A stretch of DNA of 64,000 nt from Streptomyces sp. HUAS MG91 (GCF_040529335.1 NZ_CP159534.1:7874001-7938000); one strand, 5' to 3'. Positions 33,129 to 41,521 are shown, numbered from the stretch's first letter. Numbers and translations: made by a program. The notes: generated by a model not told the origin, from the letters alone.

Positions 33129-34382
33129 ATGTCTTCCGCAGCCGGGCCCGCCCCGGGCAAGCTGCCCTTCGTCGTCTGGGTGCTCGCCGCAGGCACGTTC
33201 CTGATGGGCACCACCGAATTCGTCATCGCCGGCATCCTGCCGGAGATGGCCACGAATCTCGGCGTCAGCGTCTCGCACGCCGGCCTGCTGATCACAGCCT
33301 TCGCCGTCGGCATGATCGTCGGTGGGCCGACCATGGCTCTGGCCACTCTGCGCCTGCCTCAGCGCCACACCCTCATCGGCGCACTGGCCGTCTTCGCGCT
33401 CGGCCATGTCGTGGCCGCGCTCAGCAGCTCTTTCACCGTCGTCCTCGTAGCGCGTGTGGTCACTGCCTTGGCGACCGGCGCGTTCTGGGCGGTCGGTTTC
33501 GTGATCGCGACGACCGCCGCGGGCCCCGGTAAGGCCACCCGCGCCGTCGGCGTCATGATGGGCGGGCTGACTCTGGCCAACGTCGTAGGCGTACCGATCG
33601 GCTCGTTCGTCGGCCAGTTCACCGGCTGGCGTGGCCCGTTCTGGGCGCTGGCGGTCCTCTCCGCGCTGGCTGCAGTTTTCGTCGGTCGGTTCATCCCCCA
33701 GGTCGAGGAGCGGGCCGAGGTGTCGGTGCGTTCCGAGGTCCGGGCGCTGCGGCAGGGACGGCTGTGGCTGGCTCTCACAGCCGCCGTGTTGATCATGGGC
33801 GGTGTCCTGGCGACCTACACGTACATCACGCCGCTGCTCACCGATCGGGCGGGCATCCCGCAGGGCGCCGTGCCGCTGGTCCTGATCGCCTTCGGTGTCG
33901 GCGCGCTCGGTGGCACTGCCATCGGCGGACGGCTCGGCGACCGTCGCCCGATGGCCACGACAATCACCGCGGCCGCAGCCACCGCTGTCACGCTGCTGGC
34001 GTTGATCCCTCTTTCGAGCAGCTCGGTGGCTGCCGTCGCCCTGGTCTTCCTGATGGCCCTCACCGGATTCACCATCAACCCGGTCGTCACCTCCCTCGCC
34101 GTCCGCTTCGCGGGCGACGCCCCCACTCTCACCTCCGCCCTTACGACCTCGGCGTACAACACCGGCATCGCGGCCGGATCGGCCATCGCAGGGCGGGCCC
34201 TGGACTCCTCCCTGGGCCTGACGGGCCCGGCCATGGTCGGCGCTGTCTCCGCCGCTCTCACCTTGCTCCCGCTCATCGCCCTCGCGCTCAGCGGCACGCA
34301 GCAGCCTGCACGGATCGTCGCGCAGCGAACGGACACCACCGCAGGTCACCAACCCGATACACCTGTGACGTCCCAGCACTGA
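33129..34382 (+). CDS. MFS efflux transporter (DHA1, AraJ/chloramphenicol-exporter type)
   Basis: 417 residues with 12 predicted membrane helices. The N-terminus FVVWVLAAGTFLMGTTEFVIAGILPEMATNLGVSVSHAG is the characteristic start of drug-exporter MFS proteins; motif GWRGPFWALAVLSA lies in helix 5-6 and GGRLGDRRPM in the central part. It is likely to expel a toxic compound or metabolite. It is fourth in the operon under the MmyB regulator at 29.7 kb and is followed by an SDR gene. Confidence 0.88.
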   Translation: MSSAAGPAPGKLPFVVWVLAAGTFLMGTTEFVIAGILPEMATNLGVSVSHAGLLITAFAVGMIVGGPTMALATLRLPQRHTLIGALAVFALGHVVAALSSSFTVVLVARVVTALATGAFWAVGFVIATTAAGPGKATRAVGVMMGGLTLANVVGVPIGSFVGQFTGWRGPFWALAVLSALAAVFVGRFIPQVEERAEVSVRSEVRALRQGRLWLALTAAVLIMGGVLATYTYITPLLTDRAGIPQGAVPLVLIAFGVGALGGTAIGGRLGDRRPMATTITAAAATAVTLLALIPLSSSSVAAVALVFLMALTGFTINPVVTSLAVRFAGDAPTLTSALTTSAYNTGIAAGSAIAGRALDSSLGLTGPAMVGAVSAALTLLPLIALALSGTQQPARIVAQRTDTTAGHQPDTPVTSQH

Positions 34383-34428
34383 CACCACGCCTCCTTCCCT
34401 CACGCAGCACGCGCCAGGAGAGAACCAG

Positions 34429-35196
34429 ATGAACCCCACCTATGACTTCACCGGACAGGTCGCATTCGTCACTGGCGCCAGTTCTGGCATGGGCCTGGCC
34501 GCCGCCCGCGCCTTCGCTGAATCCGGCGCCGCGGTCGGGCTCGCCGACGTCAACGACGCGGCGCTGAACGCCGCCGCGAAGCAGCTCACCGACGAGGGCC
34601 ACCGTGTCATTTCCCTCGTGTGCGATGTCAGCGACGAGGACCAGGTGGCTGCCGCGGTCGATCGCACCGTGGAGACCCTCGGTCGCCTCGACATGGCCTA
34701 CAACAACGCGGGGATCCAGATCCCGCCCACCGATGCCGCGGACGAGAGCATCGAGCAGTTCGAGAAGGTCCACACCATCAACCTGCGTGGCATCTGGGCG
34801 AGCATGAAGCACGAGCTGCGTCACATGCGTGCCCAGGGCAGCGGAGCCATCGTGAACTGCTCCTCCCTCGGAGGCCTCGTCGGTATCCCCGGCCGTGCCT
34901 CCTACCACTCCTCAAAGCACGGCGTGATCGGCCTGACCACCAGCGCCGCGCTCGAGTACGCCCCACGCGGCATCCGCATCAACGCCATCTGCCCCGGCAC
35001 CATCAACACTCCCATGGTCAGCGACATGATCGCCAAGGGGGAACTCGACCGCGCCGAGGCCGAGGCCAACCAGCCCATCAACCGCCTCGGCACCGCCGAG
35101 GAGATGGCCCAGGCGGTGCTGTGGCTGTGCAGCCCGGGGGCGAGCTTCGTCGTAGGCGTTGCGCTTCCGGTGGACGGGGGATACACCGCCCAGTAG
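34429..35196 (+). CDS. SDR-family oxidoreductase
   Basis: 255 residues from the ATG at 34429 with AGGAGA 7 bases upstream. Cofactor motif TGASSGMG, LADVN after beta-2, YNNAGIQ, and catalytic Ser with YHSSKHG; the C-terminus (NRLGTAEEMAQAVLWLCSPGASFVVGVALPVDGGYTAQ) is classical. Last gene of the operon starting at 30762, followed by a very strong hairpin terminator. Confidence 0.88.
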   Translation: MNPTYDFTGQVAFVTGASSGMGLAAARAFAESGAAVGLADVNDAALNAAAKQLTDEGHRVISLVCDVSDEDQVAAAVDRTVETLGRLDMAYNNAGIQIPPTDAADESIEQFEKVHTINLRGIWASMKHELRHMRAQGSGAIVNCSSLGGLVGIPGRASYHSSKHGVIGLTTSAALEYAPRGIRINAICPGTINTPMVSDMIAKGELDRAEAEANQPINRLGTAEEMAQAVLWLCSPGASFVVGVALPVDGGYTAQ

Positions 35197-35218
35197 GGCG
35201 CGCCGACCCGACACGCCC

Positions 35219-35263
35219 ATACCGTAGAGGGCCCTGACGTTGAGTCAGGGCCCTCTACGGTAT
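35219..35263. terminator. Long perfect hairpin terminator between convergent genes
   Basis: Two 20-base arms (35219-35238 and 35244-35263) are exactly complementary around a 5-base loop (GTTGA). It lies between the end of the SDR gene and the end of the convergent regulator gene and would stop transcription from both sides. Confidence 0.92.
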
Positions 35264-35293
35264 GGAGCGCTTTGACGTAGCCGACGGGCAGCG

Positions 35294-36178
35294 TCAAGGG
35301 CCGACGTCGCGCGGACTTGCGGTGGCAGCGTGGGTGGGGTCGGAAGCCCAGGTCGCGAGCAGGCGTAGGGCATCGTGCGACGGGCTGCCCGGTTCCGCGC
35401 TCCAGATGATCATCTGCAGGTTCGGGTCGGCCGCCCAGGTGACCGCGTTCCAGTCGAGATACAGGTCCCCGACGACAGGATGGCGCAGGTGCTTGGTGCC
35501 GGTGTCGCGGGTGGCGACATGGTGCGCGGTCCACCACTGGCGGAACTGGGCGTCGCGGTCGGAGAGTTCGTCCACGAGCCGGGTGAGCTGCGCGTCGTCC
35601 GGGCTGTTCGCGTTGTGCATGCGCATCTGGGCGATGGCGAGCCGGGTGACCTCCTCCCAGTCCGCGTAGAGCGTGCGCATGGTCGGGTCAGTGACGAGCA
35701 GCCTGACGAAGTAGCGGTGCTCCTCGGGGATCTCGCCAAAGTCGGTGATCAGAGCGGCGCCCATCACGTTCCAGGCGACGATCTCGGTACGCGGACCGAT
35801 GACGAATGCGGGGGCGAGGGCCAGGTCGTCGAGCATGCGCTGCAGCTGGGGCTGGACCGTGGGGTGCGACGGAGGCCGCGGCGGGCGATAGTCGTCCCTG
35901 GCTGCGAGCCCGTACATGTAGGCGCGCTGGTCGTCGTTCAGGCGCAGAGTTCGGGCCAGGGACGCCAGCACGGAGGGTGATGCCGGGATCCGTCCCTGTT
36001 CAAGGCGGGTGTAGTAGTCGGTGCTGATGGCGGCGAGCATGGCGACTTCTTCACGGCGCAGCCCCTTCACCCGGCGCTGGCTGCCGTCGTCGGGCAGTCC
36101 GACAGCCGTCAGCGTCAGCTCGGTGCGCCGAGCCTTGAGGAACGCTCCCAGGTCATCCCGTTGGGGATCGTGCTTCAT
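35294..36178 (-). CDS. XRE-family regulator with MmyB-like ligand domain
   Basis: 294 residues from the ATG at 36178. Helix-turn-helix KGLRREEVAMLAAISTDYYTRLEQGRI, then the MmyB-type domain (IVAWNVMGAALITDFGEIPEEHRYFVRLLVTDPTMRTLYADWEEV, ELSDRDAQFRQWWTAHHVATRDTGTKHLRHPVVGDLYLDWNAV). It is closely similar in layout to the regulator at 29710-30579. Upstream on the same strand lie a DUF2255 gene and a quinone-oxidoreductase-like gene. Site B of the shared motif lies 57-75 bases before its start, so autoregulation is likely. Confidence 0.9.
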   Translation of the reverse strand: MKHDPQRDDLGAFLKARRTELTLTAVGLPDDGSQRRVKGLRREEVAMLAAISTDYYTRLEQGRIPASPSVLASLARTLRLNDDQRAYMYGLAARDDYRPPRPPSHPTVQPQLQRMLDDLALAPAFVIGPRTEIVAWNVMGAALITDFGEIPEEHRYFVRLLVTDPTMRTLYADWEEVTRLAIAQMRMHNANSPDDAQLTRLVDELSDRDAQFRQWWTAHHVATRDTGTKHLRHPVVGDLYLDWNAVTWAADPNLQMIIWSAEPGSPSHDALRLLATWASDPTHAATASPRDVGP

Positions 36179-36234
36179 ACGTTCCAGTCTGCATCGGGCA
36201 CCGGGCTCGATCCTCTTGGGCGCCCGGATTGTGC

Positions 36235-36253
36235 GGGGGAGAGTTTCGTCCCT
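36235..36253. promoter_or_regulatory. MmyB-associated motif, site B
   Basis: GGGGGAGAGTTTCGTCCCT shares 12 of 12 leading bases and the trailing TCCCT with site A at 30615. It sits in the 140-base gap upstream of the regulator gene. Confidence 0.6.
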
Positions 36254-36318
36254 CCCTGGAGAGACCTCGTGCCATCAGGACTTTGAGACCGGGCGACCGG
36301 GCGTGTTCGGGATGGGGC

Positions 36319-36690
36319 TCAGCGCGGGACAAGCTTGAGCGTTGTGTCCCGCGAGGCCACCAGCGGGTCGACGTAGCGCGCCCCATAGCGGCTGTACTTC
36401 GTGCGGTAGGCGGCGTCGATCCGGTCGTTCACAACGCCGTCGGTGGCCGCCACCAAGGCGACGTCCTTGTCGACGCCCCCGGAGCGTACGTGGCCGGTGC
36501 CGCTGGCGACGGCCGCGCGATACCAGCCGCCGTCCTGGCCGCGGAAGGAACGGACGTAGAGATCGTCACCGTCCCGGACGACCCAGATCGGCACCGATGA
36601 GGGTGGCATACCGTCCACGCGCACCGGTTCCATCTGCAGTTCGTCGGCGCGCTCGATGCGGGCGAGCTCGTTATTGGTCCATGTCGCCAT
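36319..36690 (-). CDS. DUF2255-family protein
   Basis: 123 residues from the ATG at 36690 (MATWTNNELARIERADELQMEPV). The sequence follows the small DUF2255 family: VPIWVVRDGDDLYVRSFRGQDGGWYRAAVASGTGHVRSGG, then DAAYRTKYSRYG. The fold is probably a beta-barrel related to flavin-binding split barrels; no reaction is established. It lies 37 bases downstream of the quinone-oxidoreductase-like gene, an arrangement that recurs in actinobacteria and suggests a redox-stress role. Confidence 0.85.
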   Translation of the reverse strand: MATWTNNELARIERADELQMEPVRVDGMPPSSVPIWVVRDGDDLYVRSFRGQDGGWYRAAVASGTGHVRSGGVDKDVALVAATDGVVNDRIDAAYRTKYSRYGARYVDPLVASRDTTLKLVPR

Positions 36691-36727
36691 GCGACGGTTC
36701 CTTTCAGTAGTGGGAGTGACAGCACGC

Positions 36728-37663
36728 TCAGAAGGTGAGCACCACACGGCCGCGCAGGCCGCCCTCCTCAAGGAGACGGTGTGCTGCGGCGGCCTGCTCG
36801 GGGGGCAGGGGCCGGGCGACCCGGAGCGTGATCCCGCCCTCCTCCGCCAGCTGCCGCAGACGGTCGAGCTTCACGTGCTCGCGTGCGTAACTAGGAACGA
36901 AGGTGCGTTCGGTGACGATGCCGCGCTCGGTGGCGAGGTCGGCGCCGGGGGCCGAAGACACCACCCGGCCGCCGTCCCGCACCGCGCGGGTGACGGAGGC
37001 AGCGACCCCCGCGGTGTCGACGAGTCCGTCGACCCCGTCCGGCACCTGCGTGCGCACCAGATTCGCGAAGTCGTCTCCGCGCGGAACAACTACGTCGGCG
37101 CCCAACTCCTTGACCAGCTGCACGTCCGCGGGGGCCGCGTCGGCGATCACCCGGAACCCCTCCACCTTGGCCAGCTGCACGGCGTATCCACCGACGGCGC
37201 CGGCCGCACCGACGACTGCCACGGTGCCGTCCGCGGGAAGCTCCAGCAGGTCCAGGGCCATGCGCGCGGTCAACCCGTTCATCGGAAGCGTGGCGGCCTC
37301 GACGTCACTCGCCCCCTCAGGGGCGCGGACCACCGAATCGGCGGGAACCACCAGGTACTCGGCGTACGCCCCGTGCGTTCCGGAGGTAACGGCGATCGCG
37401 ATGGCTCGGTCTCCGACACTCAGATCGGTGATGGTGCCTTCGCCGATCTGGTCCACGGTGCCTGCCGCCTCCATGCCCGGAACGTACGGCGGTTCTGCGT
37501 CGTCGACGAAGGCGAGCCCTCTGCGCACCATGGTGTCGACCGGATTGACCGTCGCCGCGACGACCTTGATACGGATCTCGCCCGGACCGGCGTCGGGCAC
37601 TGGGAGGTCCAGAACCTGAAGCGATTCGGGTCCACCGAACTGGGTCACTGCGATGGCTTTCAT
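36728..37663 (-). CDS. NADP-dependent quinone oxidoreductase-like (zinc-free MDR)
   Basis: 311 residues, MKAIAVTQFGGPESLQVLDLPVPDAGPGEIRIKVVAATVNPVD at the N-terminus. Family signatures: YVPGMEAAGTVDQIG, LPMNGLTARMALDLLELPADGTVAVVGAAGAVGGYAVQLAKVEGF. There are no zinc Cys clusters, so it belongs to the quinone-reductase branch, which reduces quinones or enones with NADPH. First gene of a minus-strand pair with the DUF2255 gene. Motif site D lies 90 bases upstream, so it is probably under one of the MmyB regulators. Confidence 0.9.
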   Translation of the reverse strand: MKAIAVTQFGGPESLQVLDLPVPDAGPGEIRIKVVAATVNPVDTMVRRGLAFVDDAEPPYVPGMEAAGTVDQIGEGTITDLSVGDRAIAIAVTSGTHGAYAEYLVVPADSVVRAPEGASDVEAATLPMNGLTARMALDLLELPADGTVAVVGAAGAVGGYAVQLAKVEGFRVIADAAPADVQLVKELGADVVVPRGDDFANLVRTQVPDGVDGLVDTAGVAASVTRAVRDGGRVVSSAPGADLATERGIVTERTFVPSYAREHVKLDRLRQLAEEGGITLRVARPLPPEQAAAAHRLLEEGGLRGRVVLTF

Positions 37664-37752
37664 GGATGAGTCACTCCTCGGCGATATTCAGTGCAGATGA
37701 ACGTGCGCGATGCACTCCTGAAGTCTTCTCGCTCATGATCGGAAGGGAAAGA

Positions 37753-37769
37753 GGACGAAACCTTCCCCC
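37753..37769. promoter_or_regulatory. MmyB-associated motif, site D
   Basis: Read on the minus strand it is GGGGGAAGGTTTCGTCC, differing from site B at two bases over 17. It lies 90 bases upstream of the quinone-oxidoreductase-like gene. Confidence 0.55.
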
Positions 37770-37933
37770 TCGACCGGGTTGCGGTTGCGGCCCGGGGGCG
37801 TTCGATCGACGGAACGCCGCGCCGCTGACCGTTCCGGCCTTGCAACGGAAGACAAGCCGGGAAATGGGCGGGCGCGAATGCGGGCCTTTCGATGGAGGTG
37901 CAGGCTTTCCTGCGTGAGCGGAGCGGAACTGAG

Positions 37934-37961
37934 CTGGCAGGGAAGAATCTCTCCCTGCCAG
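37934..37961. promoter_or_regulatory. MmyB-associated motif, site C (long palindrome)
   Basis: Ten-base arms CTGGCAGGGA and TCCCTGCCAG surround an 8-base centre. Read on the minus strand, the inner part GGGAGAGATTCTTCCCTG aligns with sites A and B. It lies 69 bases upstream of the flavodoxin-like gene at 38030. Confidence 0.6.
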
Positions 37962-38029
37962 AACCGGATCGAATGGGGCAACGTTGTGGATGCAACCCCG
38001 AATACAAATTCTCAAGGAGTACCAGCAAA

Positions 38030-38629
38030 ATGTCTTCTTCGGTCCGCCCGCGTGTAGCCGTCGCCTTCCACTCCGGATACGGCCACACCGCCGTTCTCGC
38101 CGAGGCGGTCGTCCGAGGTGCGGCCTCGACCGGTGCCGACGTAGTGTCGATAGCGGTCGACGCCGTGAGCGACGAGCAGTGGGAACAGCTGGACGCTGCC
38201 GACGCGATCGTCTTCGGCGCACCCACGTACATGGGCACTGCCTCTGCCGCTTTCCATGCCTTCGCCGAAGAGAGCAGTAAGCGCTGGTACACGCAGACCT
38301 GGGCAGGAAAGCTCGCTGCGGGCTTCACCAACTCCGGCGCCAAGGCAGGTGACAAGTCCTCCACCCTCGACTACTTCGTCACCATGGCCGCCCAGCACGG
38401 CATGCACTGGGTGAGCCTCGGCGTACAGCCCGGCTGGAACACCACCACCGCGAGCGAGAACGACCTGAACCGGCTCGGCTACTTCGCAGGCGCCGCCGCT
38501 CAGACCCCGATCGACGCCGGTCCCGAGGCCGTGCACAAGGCGGACATCGCCACTGCCGAGCACCTGGGTGCACGGGTCGCCCGCGAAGCCGCCGTCTTTG
38601 TCGCGGGCCGCGCCGCCCTGGCCGCCTGA
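38030..38629 (+). CDS. Flavodoxin-fold NAD(P)H:quinone/FMN reductase (WrbA-like)
   Basis: 199 residues from the ATG at 38030, with AAGGAG 10 bases upstream. FMN-binding loops are visible: VAFHSGYGHTAVLAEAV at the N-terminus, FGAPTYMGTASAAFHAFAE in the middle and KAGDKSSTLDYFVTMAAQHGMHWVSLG further on, as in WrbA-type proteins. It probably performs two-electron reduction of quinones with FMN. It is divergent from the quinone-oxidoreductase-like gene and shares the MmyB-associated motif with it. Confidence 0.9.
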   Translation: MSSSVRPRVAVAFHSGYGHTAVLAEAVVRGAASTGADVVSIAVDAVSDEQWEQLDAADAIVFGAPTYMGTASAAFHAFAEESSKRWYTQTWAGKLAAGFTNSGAKAGDKSSTLDYFVTMAAQHGMHWVSLGVQPGWNTTTASENDLNRLGYFAGAAAQTPIDAGPEAVHKADIATAEHLGARVAREAAVFVAGRAALAA

Positions 38630-38736
38630 GACCGACCACGCGCCGCAGACACCGGCGACGTAAGAACAAGGAATCCACACAGCAAGGGCATGCCGGCGAT
38701 GACACCGCATGCCGAGAACGGAATGAGGTTGTACTC

Positions 38737-39075
38737 ATGGACATGAACGCGACGCTTCCCAGCGTGGGGCAGACCTGGCTGGCCGACCTCGGCCCGGACA
38801 CGCCGCTCGGCCACTTCACCGTGGAGATCACCTTCGACTCGGCGACCCAGGTCAGCTTCGAAGTGACCGGAGGCGCGATCAAGGGCCGCAAGCAAACCAT
38901 GGACTACACCGCCGCCAAGCTCCGCGACGGCCTGTTCGTAGTGCGCTGGACGGAGCCCGACGCCGGTGACCACGTGACCCACATCGAGGACTACACGGAG
39001 GGCACGTGCATGGCCAGCTCCGTCGTCGGCGGAAACTTCATCCAGCTCAATGGCTCCTGGACCCGCGTCCGCTGA
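38737..39075 (+). CDS. MoaF-like small beta-barrel protein
   Basis: 112 residues starting MDMNATLPSVGQTW. Most of the sequence (FTVEITFDSATQVSFEVTGGAIKGRKQTMDYTAAKLRDGLFVVRWTEPDAGDHVTHIEDYTEG) fits the calycin-like MoaF family, in which a small barrel binds a ligand; no catalytic motif is evident. It follows the flavodoxin-like gene by 107 bases on the same strand and precedes a hairpin and a TetR gene. Role unknown. Confidence 0.78.
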   Translation: MDMNATLPSVGQTWLADLGPDTPLGHFTVEITFDSATQVSFEVTGGAIKGRKQTMDYTAAKLRDGLFVVRWTEPDAGDHVTHIEDYTEGTCMASSVVGGNFIQLNGSWTRVR

Positions 39076-39104
39076 ACAAATCGCAGGCCGTCGTCCGATC
39101 CGCG

Positions 39105-39132
39105 GCGCAGCAGGCATGTGAGCCTGCTGCGC
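39105..39132. terminator. Hairpin terminator after the MoaF-like gene
   Basis: Eleven-base perfect arms (GCGCAGCAGGC and GCCTGCTGCGC) with a 6-base loop, 30 bases after the stop codon and before the TetR promoter. Confidence 0.75.
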
Positions 39133-39179
39133 GGCGGACCTGTTTCACCTGGCGAGTGAGGCGGACCACCGTTTCGCCA

Positions 39180-39202
39180 CCAAACCGATCCGTTCGGTTT
39201 GG
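39180..39202. promoter_or_regulatory. TetR operator overlapping its own promoter
   Basis: CCAAACCGA and TCGGTTTGG form perfect 9-base arms around a 5-base spacer. The site ends one base before the -10 hexamer TAGCCT at 39203-39208, and the TetR ATG is at 39216, 7 bases further. Bound repressor would block the promoter directly; the transcript is probably leaderless. Confidence 0.75.
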
Positions 39203-39215
39203 TAGCCTGGAGTGC

Positions 39216-39818
39216 ATGTCCCCTCGGAGCGTCACCGACGCCACCAGCGATCGCATCGTTTCCGCAGCGACCGCCGAGTTCGCTCGGTACGGCATCGCGG
39301 GCGCCCGAGTCGAGCGGATCGCCAAGGAGGCGCGGACCAGCAAGGAGCGGGTGTACGCGTACTTCCGGGGCAAGGAGGCGCTCTACCGCTTCGTGGCCGG
39401 CCGCGAGCTCGCGGCGATGGCTGAGGCCGTCCCGCTGGATCCCGCTGATCTTCCGGAGTATGCGGGCCGTATGCACGACCACGCCGTAGAGCACCCTGAA
39501 CGGCACCGTCTGATGCAATGGGGCCAATTGGAACTCGCGGTCGGCCAGGCGCCTGCCGACGACCCGGTACAGGAGTCCTTGCGACGTAAGCTTGAGCAGT
39601 TGCGCAAGGCGCAGGACGCCGGCCAACTCGATTCCTCGTGGGAGCCCGAGGACATTCTGGTGTTCGTCAGCCAACTCGCCCTGTCGTGGGCCGGGCAGAG
39701 AGATCTGATTCCCGCCGGTGAGGGGCGTGAAGCTTTTCTGGCGGCACGGCGAGCGGCCATTGTTGCCGCCGTCCAGCGGCTTTTCCCTGCTGTCGCCGAG
39801 GATGCGTCCGTTAAGTAG
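39216..39818 (+). CDS. TetR-family transcriptional regulator
   Basis: 200 residues from the ATG at 39216. Helix-turn-helix AEFARYGIAGARVERIAKEARTSKERVYAYFRGKEALYRF at about residues 17-56. The C-terminal domain (HDHAVEHPERHRLMQWGQLELA) belongs to the same type as the TetR at 6037-6624, and the two recognition helices are similar. The palindrome immediately upstream shows autoregulation. Its other targets are unknown; the nearest candidates are the flavodoxin-like and MoaF-like genes. Confidence 0.9.
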   Translation: MSPRSVTDATSDRIVSAATAEFARYGIAGARVERIAKEARTSKERVYAYFRGKEALYRFVAGRELAAMAEAVPLDPADLPEYAGRMHDHAVEHPERHRLMQWGQLELAVGQAPADDPVQESLRRKLEQLRKAQDAGQLDSSWEPEDILVFVSQLALSWAGQRDLIPAGEGREAFLAARRAAIVAAVQRLFPAVAEDASVK

Positions 39819-40140
39819 GACACGGATCGTGCGGCCATACGCCGTGGATACTCGATTCGGACTGGTCGCGCGCCCCTCGGGCTGTTCGTTTGCCGTCCAT
39901 GGATCACCGTCCTGCCGACCGAAACGTGCGACGCCGACGGCCCGAACCTCTTGTCAGGTGTCGGCGCCACAGGGGCAGCGCCAGGAGCGGGCCTGCTCCG
40001 TTTGCGGCGGATTCACTATCGGCCTCTCCGGTCGGCGAGTGACTGGTCTCGCGATTAGAGCACCCGCCGACGGGGGCACACCTCGCCGCCCACGGCCGTC
40101 CGTGCCGGTGTGGTGACGACGAGGGGAGTGCCCGGCCGGG
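39819..40140. other. Gene-poor stretch
   Basis: I see no supportable gene, hairpin or repeat in these 322 bases; the open frames are short and of unlikely composition. Confidence 0.5.
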
Positions 40141-40275
40141 TCAAAGAGCAGAGCTGGAGACGGCGACCCGGTGCAGCGCGGGTTCGCTCAGCTCCGCGAT
40201 CTGCGCCTCCTGAACCTGAACCCGTTCCCGGGCCGCGATCTCGCGTGCTTCCAACTCCTCGATCAACGAAGCCAT
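40141..40275 (-). CDS. Small coiled-coil ORF (44 residues), possibly a truncated gene
   Basis: From the ATG at 40275, with GGGAGGAGTAGGGGG just upstream on its strand, a 44-codon frame runs to TGA at 40141. The product starts MASLIEELEAREIAARERV and continues with Glu/Arg/Ala-rich heptads, typical of a short coiled coil, then ends in a non-helical tail (LHRVAVSSSAL). Longer proteins with this N-terminus exist in streptomycetes as far as I recall, so this may be the start of a gene cut short. Ribosome site and composition argue for translation; function unknown. Confidence 0.45.
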   Translation of the reverse strand: MASLIEELEAREIAARERVQVQEAQIAELSEPALHRVAVSSSAL

Positions 40276-40379
40276 CTGAGCCCCCTACTCCTCCCGCCAC
40301 GGTAGAGCGCACACCGCCCGCGCACCCAGAACAGCCGCGTCCCAGAACGGCGTGGGCAACGGACGTCACGGCTGTGGCG

Positions 40380-40823
40380 TCAGGATGGACGGGCCAGGTA
40401 GGCCGTCTTGACGCCGGCCTCAAACCCGCATGCCCGGTAGAACGCGTGCGTGGCGGGCCTACTCGACCCGGTCATCAGCATCGCCTTGTAGCAGCCGACG
40501 CCCCACGCAGCGCGGAGCGTGCCTTCCATGATCCGCTTGCCCAGACCCGTGCCACGCAGGGCCTCATCGACCACGACGTTCTCAATCACCGCGTACGACG
40601 ACGCCGACCGCGTGATGTTCGGGATCACGTTCAGGTACGTCGTGGCGACCACGACACCGTCCATCTCCAACACAAACAGGTGCAGACCAGTAGAACTCAA
40701 GATTCGCTCAAACACCGCCCGGTCAGCACCGTCAGACACCACAGGATCACCCGGCTGCAATTGCCGATAGAGACGCAAGACGGCCTCAAGGTCACCAGAC
40801 CTGGCCTCACGAAATGCGGTCAT
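40380..40823 (-). CDS. GNAT-family N-acetyltransferase
   Basis: 147 residues from the ATG at 40823 (MTAFREARSGDLEAVLRLYRQL). The acetyl-CoA site is in IENVVVDEALRGTGLGKRIMEGTLRAAW and the C-terminal THAFYRACGFEAG completes the GNAT pattern. Such proteins acetylate amines on small molecules or proteins; this one resembles the aminoglycoside-type/phosphinothricin-like small members only in general layout. The upstream extension of the frame to 41132 is rejected for lack of family similarity. Confidence 0.88.
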   Translation of the reverse strand: MTAFREARSGDLEAVLRLYRQLQPGDPVVSDGADRAVFERILSSTGLHLFVLEMDGVVVATTYLNVIPNITRSASSYAVIENVVVDEALRGTGLGKRIMEGTLRAAWGVGCYKAMLMTGSSRPATHAFYRACGFEAGVKTAYLARPS

Positions 40824-41194
40824 GAACGGCAGGCTACCGATGCAGTCGATACCACCTCCGCGAAGCCTCAAATTCGCAAGAGAGATGCGCCCCTCTCCCG
40901 ACCTTCCCTCAGCGCGAGCCACACCCATCGAGGAAGGAGGGGCCGCCCGATAGCCCGCGGAGTCCAGGCCGATCTCGACGGCCAGGTCCGGGACCGTCCT
41001 GGCCCCGCCCCCGGAAATCGTGCAGCAGACCCAAGGGATCCAGCAGGTCAGTTCGTTGACCGAATAGGAGCGACCCGCGCACGGGACGGAGCTCGACAGA
41101 CGTTGCCCAGAACCGCTGATGGGCGGAGCCAACCCGCCTACCAGCGTCGAACCTCTGGGTAGGGTCGCGGTACCCGAGCCGGAGAGATATCCGC
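40824..41194. other. Gene-poor stretch before cutA
   Basis: 371 bases in which I find no supportable gene. Frames here are continuations or shadows of the neighbouring genes. The right end should contain the cutA promoter. Confidence 0.5.
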
Positions 41195-41521
41195 ATGGAC
41201 CACGAGATCGTGATCGCGCAGACGACCAGTGATGACGAGGAGCAGGCGAAGGCCCTCGCCAGAGGCGCTGTTGAGAGCAAACTGGCGGCGGGCGTCCACA
41301 TCGATGCGCCCATCACCGCCTTCTACTGGTGGCAGGGGAAGGTCGAGGCGGCTCAGGAGTGGCGGATCTCCTACATGACGTCGTCGGATCGCCTCCCCGC
41401 GCTAGAGGCATGGCTGCACGAGAGGCACCCGTACGACGTCCCCCAGTGGGTAACGCTGCCTGTGACCGGAGGGTCGGAGGCGTACTTGTCCTGGGTCGTC
41501 GACGAGACACGGCCGCAGTAG
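41195..41521 (+). CDS. cutA: CutA-family divalent-ion tolerance protein
   Basis: 108 residues, normal length for CutA. Signatures: IVIAQTTSDDEEQAKALARGAVESKLAAGVHID at the N-terminus and APITAFYWWQGKVEAAQEWRISYMTSSDRLPALEAWLHERHPYDVPQWVTLPVTGGSEAYLSWV, including the YxxPE-like HPYDVPQ segment. CutA forms a trimeric ferredoxin-like barrel related to PII proteins; its role in metal tolerance is not settled. GGAGAG about 10 bases upstream supports the start. It stands alone between the acetyltransferase and the valyl-tRNA synthetase. Confidence 0.92.
   Translation: MDHEIVIAQTTSDDEEQAKALARGAVESKLAAGVHIDAPITAFYWWQGKVEAAQEWRISYMTSSDRLPALEAWLHERHPYDVPQWVTLPVTGGSEAYLSWVVDETRPQ

Larger units (their letters stand above)
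37664..38029. other. Divergent promoter region between two oxidoreductase genes
   Basis: 366 bases with no supportable gene. It contains two copies of the MmyB-associated motif: site D, near the minus-strand quinone oxidoreductase, and site C, near the plus-strand flavodoxin-like gene. Confidence 0.65.

Noticed and set aside
32982..34439. 485-codon minus-strand frame
   Set aside because: Antisense to the MFS efflux gene; repetitive charged composition typical of a shadow of membrane-helix codons.
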